Numbered from the stretch's first letter, positions 45,200 through 56,700 are shown. The stretch: 64,000 nucleotides of DNA from Jaltomata sinuosa (GCA_003996215.1 QJPP01001807.1:346501-410500), one strand, 5' to 3'. Numbers and translations are program-made. The notes: generated by a model from the letters alone, not told the origin.

Positions 45200-46466
45200 C
45201 TTATGTGGCCACCTTGGTCTGATGCCCTAGAAGTAGTATCTCTCGTAGACGGACCACTTTTACCACGCTGACTGCTCTGACCCTACTCAAACTGAGTACT
45301 ACCGGAGGTTTGAAGTGAAGCCTCAACTGGCCGACTGGACTGACCCTGGTGGTGCTGTGGCTGATAACCCCAGCCTCACTGGCCTGAACCTCTACCACCA
45401 TGTTTGGAACCATTGTAGCTACCCTGATGTCGAGGAATCTTATCTCTGGCACCAGTGTCATGATGACGTGAATCCTCTACACTACGGGCATAGTCTGCAA
45501 TAGCCTGGAAAGACCGACCACTAGCAACAAATATATCTGCAGGCTCTCTAAACTCTCTCCACAGTCCCCAAAAAAATCTACGAACCCTGTCAGCCTCAGT
45601 AGCCATAATCATGGCCCCAAACAGAGCAAGCTAATGCAAACGGGTCTCCTTCTCTAAGACGGTCATAGAATCCTGAGAAAGTCTGGTGAACTCCTCTCTC
45701 CGCTCTCTTTATCGCTCTGAGGTAAGAATTTTGCCATAAAGGCCTCATAGAACTCAGACCAAGTCAAAGGAGGCAATGATGCTGGTCTGCAAGAAACTTG
45801 GGCCCTCCACCATAACTTCACAGGGCCCTCCAGCTGATAAGTAGTATAACTGACCCCGTAAGTCTCCAACAATCCCAAATGGTGCAATATCTTCTCACTA
45901 GTGGTAATAAAGTCATAAGGGTCATATCTAGATGTACAAGCGAACCTCAGAGGTGCCAATCTCAGAAACCTACCCAACGCCTTCTGCTCCATCTCTGTCA
46001 TGGCTGGGCGAGGAGCAAGAGGTTGTACAACTAAGGGGACCGGAATAACCTCGGCACAGGGAGCCACACTAGCAGGCTGCACTCTTGAATTCTGAACAAC
46101 CAGGGCTACCCCCTGAGCGGAAGTATGTGCTACCTCAGAAGGTCTCTCCCCAATCATACCCAGAAGTTGAACAAGTAAACCCCGAATATCCAAAGATTGA
46201 GTTGAGGCTGAAGCTGGCACAAAAATTGATGCTAGAACTTATGGCACCTGGGCTACCCCCAGGTCCACACGTTGCTGCTCAGGGATGAACTTGGGCTCAT
46301 AATTATACTCGGGCTATACCGCAACTCTAGTATCTCTAGAAGGTGTCGCTGCTCTAGGACGACCTCAACCCCTACCCTTGCAACCACCTCGACTCCTAGC
46401 TGGAGTCGGAGGTGCAGGAGAAGAAGGCTCTCCTTTTACAGAAGCTGAAGACCTCGTGCGAACCAT
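45200..46466 (-). pseudogene. gag: gag of F, broken
   Basis: The start is the ATG at 46466 (MVRTRSSASVKGEPSS). A TGA at 46367-46365 follows GCKGRG, at the same aligned codon as in element B. The block 46220-45663 (185 codons) holds the gag core: MEQKALGRFLRLAPLRF, YDPYDFITTSEKILHHLG, YQLEGPVKLWWRAQVSC, WSEFYEAFMAKFLPQSDKE. 45612-45376 continues (RVRRFFWGLWREFREPADIFVASGRSFQAIADYA) before a Gly/Ser/Gln-rich tail. If the TGA were read through or bypassed, much of Gag would still need two frame corrections. Confidence 0.82.
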
Positions 46467-46663
46467 CTGCGAAAGAGTGAACTGGAACAAGTGAGATTTC
46501 CAGAAACATCCAACGATACTATGCACGAAAGAGAAACAAGAGAGTCCATTTTTCTTAAGATGTCACTATAGCCTCCCGAAGATTGAGTACGGACATCTCC
46601 ACCCCGATCCGCAAGGCTCTACTAGACATTGGCTCCTATACTAATGACACCGGTGAACCTAGA

Positions 46664-46675
46664 GCTCTGATACCA
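46664..46675 (-). other. Primer-binding site of F (tRNA-iMet, perfect)
   Basis: The minus strand reads TGGTATCAGAGC, identical to the consensus, four bases from the LTR end. Confidence 0.9.
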
Positions 46676-46679
46676 AGCG

Positions 46680-49201
46680 GTCACGACCTAATTCTAAGTC
46701 ATGATGGCACCTACAACCCCCCAGTAGACGAACCAATCCCCGTAGCCCAGAATGGTTAGTAATAGGATACATCCTAACAATTTAAGCAGGAGAATAGTTT
46801 AATAAGCGAAAGCAAGGGAACAAGATGAAGAAAATAGCTAATAGGTATATACATACATATGCGGAAGCTAAACCAAACCCAAAACCTGGTATCATACTAT
46901 AAAGCCAAAAATACAAATAAGGAGTACGAAGCATTCAAAATAATATATACACACATGTCTTTGAGTAGTAATAGAGTACATAAAGCAAAAGATAAACTAA
47001 AAGCTAATCTCCGGTCGCCAAGAGCTCACCCTGATTCTGGATAGTCCAAAATCTCCAAGCACAAGTCACAACAATCTAGTGGCGATGGCCCATACTAGGA
47101 TCTGCACCAAAAGATGCAGAGTGTAGTATGAGCACCAAATGCGAAGCAAAAGGTACCCAGTAGGTATCATAAGACGATTGGGCACATATAAGATAAAAGT
47201 GTATTAACAGGTAGTGTAAAAGCAAGTAATAACAGAATTCTATGAAAATGTCACACAGAAACTATCCCAGAGGGAAGACAACCGAAACAACATACAAGGC
47301 TAGCAAGTAGAATATACACACAATAGGCACAGGTGAAAGTAAGAAATGATGCACCTGGGATCCTTGCAATAACAAAATATACATAATAGGTTCTGGGAAG
47401 TTGACGGTATACCGGTAACCTCAAGTACAAGGGAAGGAAGAGGAGAGTAGAGATAGATATGCTTGGAAATAGGAATTAATAGCCAAACTAATCATGCCAA
47501 TCTCAAATCCAGGAAATAACAACCTAGCAGTATACAATCTCATAATTATTACCGTAGCAGGGGATAACACTGATATAGTAATCAGAGTATACCTACAGTC
47601 CCCTGGCCGCCCATACAACCAAGGAATGCAAAAAAGTGAAAACAAACCCTCCGACCGCCAATACAACTGGAGCGTACACTCAACAAATAGCAAACAAGGG
47701 TGGAGTCTCAAACAATGAATGATATAATGCATGAAGATCTCAGTGGTGAAATGGTAACCCTGTATGTACCCCCTCCGGTGCCGACCGGGCCCAACAGGTA
47801 GGTTTCATGGAAGGACACTACCCGTATACCTCTACTCTGCCGAATACCCTCCCTTTGTGACATGCAGCCCCAGGCCCTAGGTCCAAAATGGCAAGGTCCA
47901 TGAAGGTCCCGGACCCCGTACTAAAACTCAGTATTGAAACATATCATTGATAAGTCGATAATCTACCAAAGTCAAAACAAGGCCACACAAGACTACAAGG
48001 GTGACACTATCAACTACAACAAATACTACACTCAATGGAGCAAAAAATAAGATGGACATGAAGAAGCAAACAAGGTCTGGGGTACCAAGCTAATAAACTC
48101 AACTCAAGGATGCTAATTAGTACAATTAGATCCTATATAGGCAGAGTCTAAAAGAGTTAAACCGTAACCTGCCTGTCGTCCGATGACAAGCTGCTAGAAT
48201 GACGATGTCCAAGCTCGAATCACTCCGAAAAGCTCCAAAACAGAATCAAACTCAAATTTAGTCTTGAATAACTTGATGAAGATAATCGATCTTCTTACGG
48301 GAATCAAATATCACGTCAAAAGATACTCCCCAAAAATTCCCTTCTTAATGTGAAAGAGAGCATATGTATCTATATTCTCAGAATATGGAAGTTCTAAACA
48401 ATCTGAAGTTGTAAGTATATGTGATTATATTTTAAGCAATTTGGAACAAGGATCACTTGCTTGAAATGGAATCTTTGAGTGGAATCTACATATATACATA
48501 TATGAAAAAACATGTGGCAAGTGATGAGGTGCTTAGTGGAACCATGACTTTGGTGTATCTCCCCACCACTTCCACGTGGGAGTGGTGGTGCCAACATCAT
48601 CCAATTTTAATTCCATTATATATATATATATATATATATTCGGGTATTGCACAGGTTCGTGATAAAATAAATATACTTTTTGAATATATCATAAAAAATA
48701 TAAAATCATTTCAAATAAAACCTATTATACTAAAACAATAATTTTCAACATAACTAAGTTTACTATCTCCGTTAAAATATTAATAACTTATAAAACTCTT
48801 ATAAAATAAATACCCACACAAATATATCATAACAAAAGTATTTTTTTCCGTAATTATTTAAAACATTTTTAGAAAAATACAACTTTTTACCAAATTCTAA
48901 TTTAAATCAAATATTTTAAAATACGCGCGATGATAATAAAAATCTCAAATTTAGGCTCGCAAACCTCAATACGGGACGAAGGTTAAGGTCATACGATCGC
49001 AAATCACTACCGCACGATTTTGATAATCTCAACTCTTAAGACTTAGCTTTAAAATAAGGAAATGGTCCTAACGACAAAATGAATGGCCAGGGCACCGAAC
49101 TACCTGTCTCAGCAATCCATAAGTGACTTGAGGCTGATACAAGAAAGCTCTAACATTACAGAAAAAGCGTAATCGCAAAACTGACTAGAAGGGTTATTAC
49201 A
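46680..49201 (-). repeat. Family 2 LTR shared by F and G (2.5 kb)
   Basis: Minus-strand limits are TGTAATAACCC at 49201 and ...GTCGTGACC at 46680. It serves as 5' LTR of F (primer site follows) and as 3' LTR of G (chromodomain precedes). The terminal TG/CA pair at 46680 has decayed. It contains a (ta)n run at 48618-48639 and a G-box palindrome at 48563-48588. The LTR of H (52981-53800 plus 62520-63789) is the homologue. Confidence 0.85.
48563..48588. promoter_or_regulatory. 26-bp G-box-centred palindrome in the family 2 LTR
   Basis: The arms are CCACCACT and AGTGGTGG around a centre TCCACGTGGG; only one base pair of the 26-bp palindrome mismatches. The CACGTG core is the plant G-box bound by bZIP and bHLH factors. 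The homologous LTR of H has CACGTG inside a longer, looser inverted repeat at 63152-63196. A regulatory role is inferred. Confidence 0.55.
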
Positions 49202-49236
49202 TCATCCACTACTAATAGGACTTTCATCCTCGAAAG

Positions 49237-50210
49237 TTAAGAACAATGAAGTACCTGAAGGCTCAAATAGCTATGGATACTGAGCCCGCATCTCTCTCTC
49301 TCGTTCTCCCATGTAGCCTCCTCAACCGAACGGTGCCTCCAGTGAACTTTAACAACTAGAATCTCCCTATATCTTAACCTCCTGACATCTCTGGCCAAAA
49401 TAGCAATCGGCTCCTCAACAAAAGTCAACCTCTCATCCAACTGAAACGAATCCCACTGCAATAATGAGACTCACCTGGAACATACCGTCGCAATATCGAT
49501 ACATGAAAAATCAGGTGCATAACTGAAAATATCAAAGGCAAAGCTAACATGTAAGAAACCCTACCAACCCTCTGAAGAATCTCAAATGGCATAATATACC
49601 TGGAGATAAGCTTGCCCATCTTCCCAAATCTCATCACGCCCTTCATGGGTGATACATGGAGGAATACTAAGTCACCAACACTGAACTCCAAGGCACAAAG
49701 TCTACGATCAGTGTAGCTCTTCTGCCTGCTCTGAGCTGCTCAAAATCTATCCTGAATCACTCAGACTCGGTCTACGGAATCTCGAAGCAAATCTGTACTC
49801 TATGGCCTAGACTCCAAACTATCAAACCAACCAACCGGCGATCTGCAATGCCTACCATAAAATGCCTCAAAAGGTGCCATGCAAATGCTCGAATAAAAGA
49901 TATTATTATAAGCAAACTCGGCCAAACGCATAAACTGATCCCAAGAACCTCCAAAGTCAAGAACACAGGACCGAAGCATGTCCTCCAGGACCGAATAGTC
50001 CTCTCGGATTGGCCATCTATCTGAGGGTGGAATGCAGTACTAAGCTGAACCTCTGTACCCAAATCTTGCTGAATAGCTCTCTAAAACTGAGATGTGAACT
50101 GGGTGCCGCAGTATGAAATGATAGAAGTTGGGACCCCGTGCACTCGAACAACCTCACAAAGGTAAATCTGAGCTAACCTCTCTGCACTGTAAGTAGTTTG
50201 AATGGCGTGT
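49237..50210 (-). pseudogene. int: Integrase C-terminal part and chromodomain of G
   Basis: The minus strand carries the core end (GTEVQLSTAFHPQIDGQSERTI, at 50062), a frame break, the GPY/F-type module at 49691-49425 (MEFSVGDLVFLHVSPMKGVMRFGK, then RVGRVSYMLALP) and the chromodomain at 49461-49237 (VKVHWRHRSVEEATWE). It is followed by the LTR start at 49201. The right end at 50210 is where an Athila LTR fragment begins. Frameshifts near 49760 and 49440 are present. Confidence 0.82.
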
Positions 50211-51172
50211 AGCACCAGTCACTGTCTTGACCGAAATTTCACCTTTTTCCTAGTTCGATTCTAAGAAGGAAAAGGGGTTATTTCCTTAGCCCTATAAATA
50301 GAACCTTGTGCGTATTTTTTAAGGGTTCCATCATATTTTCAGAGCATACGGCAGAGATTAGATTTTGCCATTAGGTTTCTTTTCTTCTTCCTTTTATTAG
50401 CCATAACTTTGGATGAAAACATATTTACTTGTGTTTTTGATTAGCATGAGTGGCTAAGAACCCTTGTTCTGGGGTTACGGCTACAAACACATGATTAATT
50501 GGTATGAATTCGGATTGATTGTTCGTTTGCCATTATTATTTGTTCTTATATTTCTGTGTTTAGTATTTTGATGCTTAGCCGCAATTAAGATAAATATATA
50601 ACATTATTGTGAACTCGGGAGAAGGATCAACAAGGTAGATTGAGGAATATAAGGAGCAAGGCCTCTCTTGTGTAACGTAAAGGGTAGGTTAGCGACTAGG
50701 ATAGGAATATACCTTGAACGCCTTGCTTGGTTCATACGGGAAGATATATAAATGCTTTCAAAATAAGATGTCACATCCCTGCTCAACGATGTAGTTGTGA
50801 TGCTATTTTGGATAGGAAACTAGAGGCTCAGAAGACCACAGTTGCAAAATCAACCCCGGAATCAACAACTAGGTGAATGAATAAGTCGATTCAAATGACT
50901 ACTACTTATGATTATGTAATAAAGCTGTAACCCTGGAATTCTCTCTAAACTTAGAACCGAAAAATCATTACATGCTCGTATTTAATTCTGTCATTTTATT
51001 TTAGTTCTTTAGTTACTACACAACTCATACTCTAGTTACTTTTATACTTGATTATTTTAGGAGTATACGAATAAATTAAAACATTTGCTAGTCATAAGTC
51101 TCTTGGGTATGATATCCGGACTAACCAGTCTATATTACTTGGACGACCACGTACACTTGCGTGTGAGTGGGA
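50211..51172 (+). mobile_element. Athila-family LTR fragment (plus), truncated at both ends
   Basis: It is the reverse complement of about 34370-35310, the second two-thirds of the X LTR. A clean TATA box TATAAATA lies at 50293-50300. No interior is attached. The left end joins the integrase of G and the right end joins Y-type gag at about 51173. Confidence 0.82.
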
Positions 51173-51173
51173 G

Positions 51174-52236
51174 AGGGTGTTATGATTGTAGTGGGTTGGG
51201 TCATAGCATAATGGATTTCCCCAAGCATAGGCAGGGTCGACCCCAATAGAGTTCTCAGGTACAGACTTATCAGGCATCAGCTCCACAGGCTAGAAGAGGT
51301 GCGTAGAGTGGTAGGGGTGGATCTTAGGGGTTCCAATGGTGGAGCCTAAGCACTTGTAGATGTGGTCGTGGTATTTCTTAGTTCAATGGTGGATGTGGTC
51401 ATTATTATGCATTTCCAGGTAGACCCAAGATGGAGGCCTATGATGCAGTTATTACAGGTATTATCCCTATTTTCTATTGGCCTGCTTTAGTACTATTTGA
51501 CTCTGGTTCCATTTATTCATATGTGTCTGTATATTTTTCTTTGAGTATTAATATGGTGTGGATCAGGTGTACCAACCCAGTAGGTTTTCCTTAGTAGTGG
51601 ATCAGGTGTACCAATTCTCTGTTTTGACTCATTTAGGGTATTATACTTGGGTGGATTTTATTATTCTATATATGGTAGATTTTGATGCTATTTTGGGTAT
51701 GGATAGGCTCTCTCCATATCATGTTATTATGGAGTGTCGAGTCAAGACTATTAATTTGGTTATGTTGAGGCTAGAGTAGAAGGGTACTCAGGGTTTGTAT
51801 CCTAAGAGTATTATTTCCTTTCTTTGGGTTTAGTAGATGGTTGAGAAGGGGTACCTATATTACTTGCATTTCTTTTTGTGAGTACGGGCAATATTCTGAT
51901 GGCTGACGCGTAACCTCATTTGTAGTGCTGGCATTTCCAGATCTCAAAGGTGAGCTGCTTCGGTCGATCTACCTGACAGGGTTATATTTCAGTTATGACA
52001 TTCTGTATTAGAGTTACTCTTGTACTTGTGATAGCTAAGTCTTGGGATATTTCGGGATATGTTTCCCCATTTCCTTTTGACTTTCATTGATTCGAGTTAT
52101 TATGGATAATTACAGTGTTTTTTGTGTTGTTTACGTCACTTGAATTAATTTCCTACTATTTTTTAGTTAGGCTTACCTACCATGGTGGGTTGGGGTAGGT
52201 TCCATCACAACCCAAGTGATTTTGGATCGTGAAAAT
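51174..52236 (+). mobile_element. Y-type pol-less copy: gag end, protease, LTR end
   Basis: 51174-51450 encodes the end of gag with a knuckle remnant (CYDCSGLGHSIMDF) and matches 35700-36010 reversed. The protease follows, and then LTR text running to GATCGTGA at 52236, which matches the LTR end of Y at 37488. RT, RNase H and integrase are missing. It spans uninterrupted the site where X inserted in Y. Confidence 0.75.
51450..51880 (+). pseudogene. Aspartic protease of the Y-type copy
   Basis: The active site is LVLFDSGSIYSYVSVYF at about 51488-51540, a regular DSG triad. DFDAILGMDRLSPYHVIMEC at about 51668-51735 is the flap-end region, with Trp changed to Arg. There is a ~45-bp near-duplication (gtggatcaggtgtaccaa at 51557 and 51597). 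Stops and a shift interrupt it. Confidence 0.75.
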
Positions 52237-52388
52237 TAAACCTCTTAATTATCAAAAACTTCAACATATCTTTTCCATCAAATTATTTGACGAAGAGAAT
52301 TACGACCTTGCTTCTGAGGCTTGGAATCTTTCTTCACCTCTTTTATTATGTTGTTTCATTAAATCTCAAATAATAGATGATAGAAAAT
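52221..52388 (+). CDS. Open frame of unknown origin, possible exon end
   Basis: The frame from 52221 to the TAG ending at about 52388 is open for about 55 codons and reads like real protein (YQKLQHIFSIKLFDEENYDL, then ASEAWNLSSPLL and CFIKSQIIDDRK). There is no ATG at its start, and its first codons overlap the LTR end. The sequence after the stop is T-rich, like a plant 3' UTR. I do not recognise the protein and it matches nothing else in the window. Chance or an unrecognised transposon remain possible. Confidence 0.25.
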
Positions 52389-52526
52389 AGTTGTTTTGCT
52401 ATTCTTTCTCTATGATTTATTGATTTTTGTTGAAAATGTTATCCTTTTTAATCTTTGTTTGAGGCTTTTGCTAGTTTGTTGTTTTGCTTTTTACCTTTTT
52501 GTTTATAATTTTCATGTTGTATTGAT

Positions 52527-52564
<38 letters not shown>

Positions 52565-52980
52565 CTATCCTTTTGAAGTGATAATTGTTGCATCAATCAC
52601 TATATTTTAAGTGGAGTAACTTCCTTCTTCCTCTTCTGTTTTATTTTTGAGATGGTAATCTTGATAGCTTCATGAATGGTGTAGTCAGAAAGTAACTGAA
52701 CGTCATTGTTCCAAAAGATGCCAATAAATTTTCATTTCTTAATTTTTAAAATTATTCCATACATATAGATATATTTTAAAATTATGTATTATATAAAAGA
52801 GTGAAGAGATGGACGACTAAGGGAAAAACTGTCATTTCATAACAATTCTAGAATGCTTGTTTATATTTTATATCTCAGAAGTTAGTCATAAATTCATAAT
52901 GAAAAAATAACAAAGCACCTTTATCACGGCTCGAGCCTACACCCTGCACACGACTGGTACCCAGAACCATAAGTGGCCCT
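52389..52980. other. AT-rich segment, possibly non-transposon, with (TA)15
   Basis: A perfect TA dinucleotide run lies at 52532-52561. The remainder is AT-rich with no recognised motif. At about 52925-52975 the text cacggctcgagcctacaccc resembles the end of another solanaceous LTR, so the unassigned part may be only about 500 bp. Confidence 0.45.
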
Positions 52981-53800
52981 AGCTATCACGACTCAATTTC
53001 TCGGTCATGCTGGCACCTACAACCCCCCAGTAGGCGAACCAATCTCCGTAGCTTGAAATGGTTAGTAACGGGCTACTGTCAACAAATCAAGCGGAAGAAC
53101 AGTATAAATATGCGGAAGTAAGAGAAATAAGTAAGGGAAAGGGACAACAGGAATATATATACATATATATGGAAGCTAAGACAACCCAAAACATGGTATC
53201 ATATCTCACAGACATAGGTGAAGAAAGGAAGGAGACGCACCTGGGGTCCATGCAATAACAATATATAATGAGAGTTAACGGAGAAGGCGGTATACCGGTA
53301 ACCTCAAATAAAAAGGAAAGGAGGAAAGGAAAATAACACGCTTGACAATAAGATTAAAACCAAGCCATGCTAACACCATAATCAGGATCAATATTGTGAT
53401 AAAATAATAATAAATAAAAGTCTACCTACAGTCTCACAGGCGCCCATACACCCGAGGAACACATACAAGTGAAAACAAACCCTCTGGCATCCCTTACTAC
53501 CCGGAGCATAAACTGAGAAAACATCAAACAAGGGTGGATCCGAACACAATATGCATGACATGATATGATATGCCAAAACCAAGTGATAGTAGTGTCGTAT
53601 GTTACCTCCTCTGGTACCTAAAAGTCCCAATAGAGGCATGATCCATGGAAGGGATTCCCCTGAGTACCTCAACTCCACCATACAAACCTTCTCCGATACT
53701 TGCAGCACGTAGCCCCTAGTCTAGAGCGGTAAGGTCCATGGAGGTCTACTCGTAGACCATATACTAAAACCCAAGCCTCGATATAACATTCCAGAGTGTA
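52981..53800 (-). repeat. 3' LTR of H, distal part (left of the E insertion)
   Basis: It starts atcacgactcaatttctcgg, the family 2 LTR terminus, and follows the LTR at 46680-47950 with one deletion of about 430 bp near 53200. It stops at about 53800 where chromovirus E sequence begins; the proximal part resumes at about 62520. Confidence 0.72.
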
Positions 53801-53819
53801 ATCGAATCCCAACTAGTAA

Positions 53820-54979
53820 CCAAATCTCAAGAATGCATGCTTGTTCATAAACGTGTTCACAACCCGTATCTTCATACTACTCACGAACCTTAATTTAGAA
53901 AATAATTCATGAGCATTGATGGTACATCAGGTGTCTTGTCTTGCATAATATTTCATAACTTGAAAACTTGCATGACTCTAGTTTAATTTCATAATAACAT
54001 ATATTTTCATAGAACATAGGAACTAGGCATGCACTTGCTTCAAATTCATGAAAACATGCTATCAAATACCCAATTTACTTAAATCAATTCATGCATGTAG
54101 AATTTTCCATAATTAGACTTCAATTCATGAAATAGGAGTTCACATGTAAAAACCCATGCAAACTTATGAAATTTAATGATCATTTCATAATAAAATCATG
54201 AGAAGATAATTTATAGCAAAACCTATAAGAATTGGGTAAGAACCCTAATTTGAAAGTTCATGAAATCAAAAATAGGAATTAGAGTTATTGGGAACAAGGG
54301 TGAAAGGAACTCATTGTTGAATACCCACATACCTTGATTAAAGCTAACCCAACTGAAATTGAAAAGACAAGGAGGCTTTAACTTGGAGCTTGAAAGAGTT
54401 CTTTTCCCAATTTGGTATATGAATGAGGGATAATAAGAGTATTAGGCTAAATTGAGTAGAAACCCTACTTAAAGTAGCCAAAACAATCTCACTTAGGAGT
54501 TAAAAGGGTGGGTAATTATAGAAATACCCCTGGGATTTAATTAGAGAAAAACTGTTAAAAACCCTCAGCTTCAGGTTCGACGAGTCCCTTCCACGAGTCG
54601 TAGGAGGAATCACGGTTCATGGACTAGACTCGTGGTTCCTGAGCCCAAAATTCAAGTTGCAGTTGAGTTCCTACGACTCAATAGGATGACCCGTAGAAAC
54701 TTCTACGAGTCGTGGAACCCACTCGTGGTTCCTGGGAACTTGACCACTCTATGTCTGAGTTCCACATGTTGGTTCCACGACTTGTGGAAATTTCCATGAA
54801 CCGTGAAACTGACTCATGGTTCTCAGACCTGAGGGTGGTCTGTAGGACTGAAATCAAGAGTCCTTTCCACGACTCATGGAACCACCCACGGCTCATGGAC
54901 TTGACCCGCGATCCCTGGAAGTTCAAAATTTTAGCAAGTTTCTGAGTTTAAAAGCTGGATCGAATTGCAGAGTGTTACA
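53820..54979 (-). repeat. 3' LTR of E, outer part lost
   Basis: The start on the minus strand is TGTAACACTCTG at 54979. It matches the 5' LTR down to about 53836 (ttgttcataa), after which only a short scrap remains. It contains the CACGAGTCGTGG cluster at 54580-54915 and a TATA-like site near 54514-54522. Confidence 0.85.
54580..54915 (-). repeat. CCACGAGT/ACTCGTGG word cluster in the E 3' LTR
   Basis: It is homologous to the clusters at 61640-61990 and 18140-18545. Words such as ttccacgagtcgtagg, acgagtcgtggaaccc and actcgtggttcc recur. C-to-T changes have broken some arms, for example around 54782-54797 where the 61855 copy is a perfect palindrome. Confidence 0.78.
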
Positions 54980-54995
54980 ATATCCCCCTCTTGGG
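54980..54995 (-). other. Polypurine tract of E
   Basis: The minus strand reads tcccaagagggggatat immediately before the LTR start. The cattcgaggatgaatga word lies just upstream, as in chromovirus A. Confidence 0.85.
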
Positions 54996-55214
54996 ATCAT
55001 TCATCCTCGAATGAAGACTAAGCAAGGAAGCTTGGAGAGAAAACAACCCAACTAGACAACAACACATAGAAACCAAGGAACAAACATGAAAACTGAACTT
55101 TTCAACTTAAAACATGATAAATCTAACTTCGAAAAACGTGAATGCATTCTAGGATCATGAGGGGAAACTGATTGAATAGAATCGGAGGGATATACTAAGG
55201 AGGAAACTATTACC

Positions 55215-56700
55215 TCAAGCTGAAACTGAATCAAGAGGAAAGAGATGAGGATACTTGGCTTTCATGGCTGCTTCTGCTTCCCAAGTAGCTCCCTCAACAA
55301 GTTGATTCCTCCAAAGGAGCTTTATCGAAGCGACTTCCTTGTTTCTCAACCTCCAAATCTGATGATCAAGAATCTCTACGGGAACTTCCTCATAAGTAAG
55401 GTTATCCTTCACACTCATATCTTCAAAAGGGACAATCAAGGTCGGATCAGTAACACACTTCTTCAACATAGAAACATGGAAAACCAGATGAACCGCTTCT
55501 AAATCTGATGGCAAATCCAACTCGTAGGCAACACCATAAACTCTCCTAAGAATCCGATAAGGACCTATATAGCGGGGACTAAGTTTCCCTTTCTTACCAA
55601 ATCTTATCATACCCTTCATGGGTGACACCTTTAGAAATACCCAATCATCAACCTCAACTTCTAACTTTCTTCTTCTCACATCTACATATGATTTATGTCG
55701 ACTCTTAGCGGTCTCCAGTCTTTCCCTAATAAGTTGAACCTTCTTCATAGCATCATTAACCAAATATGGACCAATCAAATCCACCTCACCTACCTCAAAC
55801 CAACCAATAGGAGACCTACACCTCCGCCCATAAAGTGCTTCATAAAGAGCCATATGGATGCTAGAATAAAAGTTGTTGTGGTAGGAAAACTCGATAAGAG
55901 GTAAGTTATCATACCAATTACCTTTGAAATCAATCACACAAGCTCTCAATATATCCTCCAAAGTCTGAATAGTATACTCTGCCTGGCCATCCATCTGAGG
56001 GTGAAAATGGTGCTAAGCTTTACTTGAGTACCAAGACCTTTCTGAAATGATTTCAAAAACTGGGATATAAATTGAGTACCCCTATCTGAAATGATAGACA
56101 ATGGAATACCATGCAATCCGACTATCTCCCAAATGTAAAGTTTGTCATAATCATCTGCAGAATCCATAGTCTTAACAATCAAAAAGTAGGATGACTTAGT
56201 CATCCGGCCGACAATAACCCAAATCGAATCATGTTGCCTTCGAGTACGAGGCAAACCAGTAATGAAATCCATATTGATCGCTTCCCACTTCCAAGTAGGA
56301 AGATCAATATCCTGAGTCATACCACCTGGTAGATAATGATCTACCTTCACTTGTTGACATTTGGGACATTTAGCCACGAAACCTGCTATGTCCCTCTTCA
56401 TGCCATTCCACCAATAGACTTCTAGTAGATTATGGTACATCTTGGTGGCACCAGGGTGAATAGAAATATCTGGAGCTATGAGCCTCTGTCAAAATCTGCT
56501 GTCTCAACCCATCTATGTCAGGAATGCACAATCAACCCTGATATCAAAGCACACCATCTACCCCTTGGGAGAAAACCTCTACCTTTTGCTGGTAGACTGC
56601 ACCCTTCAATTGGTGCAAAATGGGATCACTGTCTTGCTTTTCTTTCACTTCCGCTACCAAGGATGATTCGGACCCATTCTGAATAATAACACCACCTTCT
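55215..56700 (-). pseudogene. int: Integrase with chromodomain of E, frameshifted
   Basis: 56440-55946 covers the HHCC region (VAKCPKCQQVKVDHYLPGG) and core (MDFITGLPRTRRQHDSIWVIV, LSIISDRGTQFISQF). A frameshift near 55985 leads into 55994-55215, which is open for 259 codons: MDGQAEYTIQTLEDILRACV, YGRRCRSPIGWFEVGE, RYIGPYRILRRVYGVAYELDLP, and the chromodomain VEILDHQIWRLRNKE, IKLLWRNQLVEGATWE ending at 55215. This is the longest open reading frame in the window. The zinc-binding His pair lies further upstream, near 56480, in a broken frame. Confidence 0.9.

Larger units (their letters stand above)
42228..50210 (-). mobile_element. Family 2 chromovirus F/G arranged around one LTR
   Basis: The minus-strand order from 50210 is integrase C-terminal part with chromodomain, LTR (49201-46680), primer site, gag, two zinc knuckles, protease, RT, RNase H, integrase N-terminal part, cut at 42228. 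The two integrase ends overlap: 50041-50205 and 42235-42380 are the same sequence with about 10 % difference. Either two head-to-tail elements share an LTR, or a one-LTR circle integrated by its integrase region. Confidence 0.8.

Noticed and set aside
52532..52561. (TA)15 run as a promoter TATA box
   Set aside because: It is a simple dinucleotide microsatellite with no downstream gene.
53388..53708. 106-codon minus-strand open frame
   Set aside because: It lies in the family 2 LTR of H; the corresponding stretch of the F LTR shows no conserved protein.
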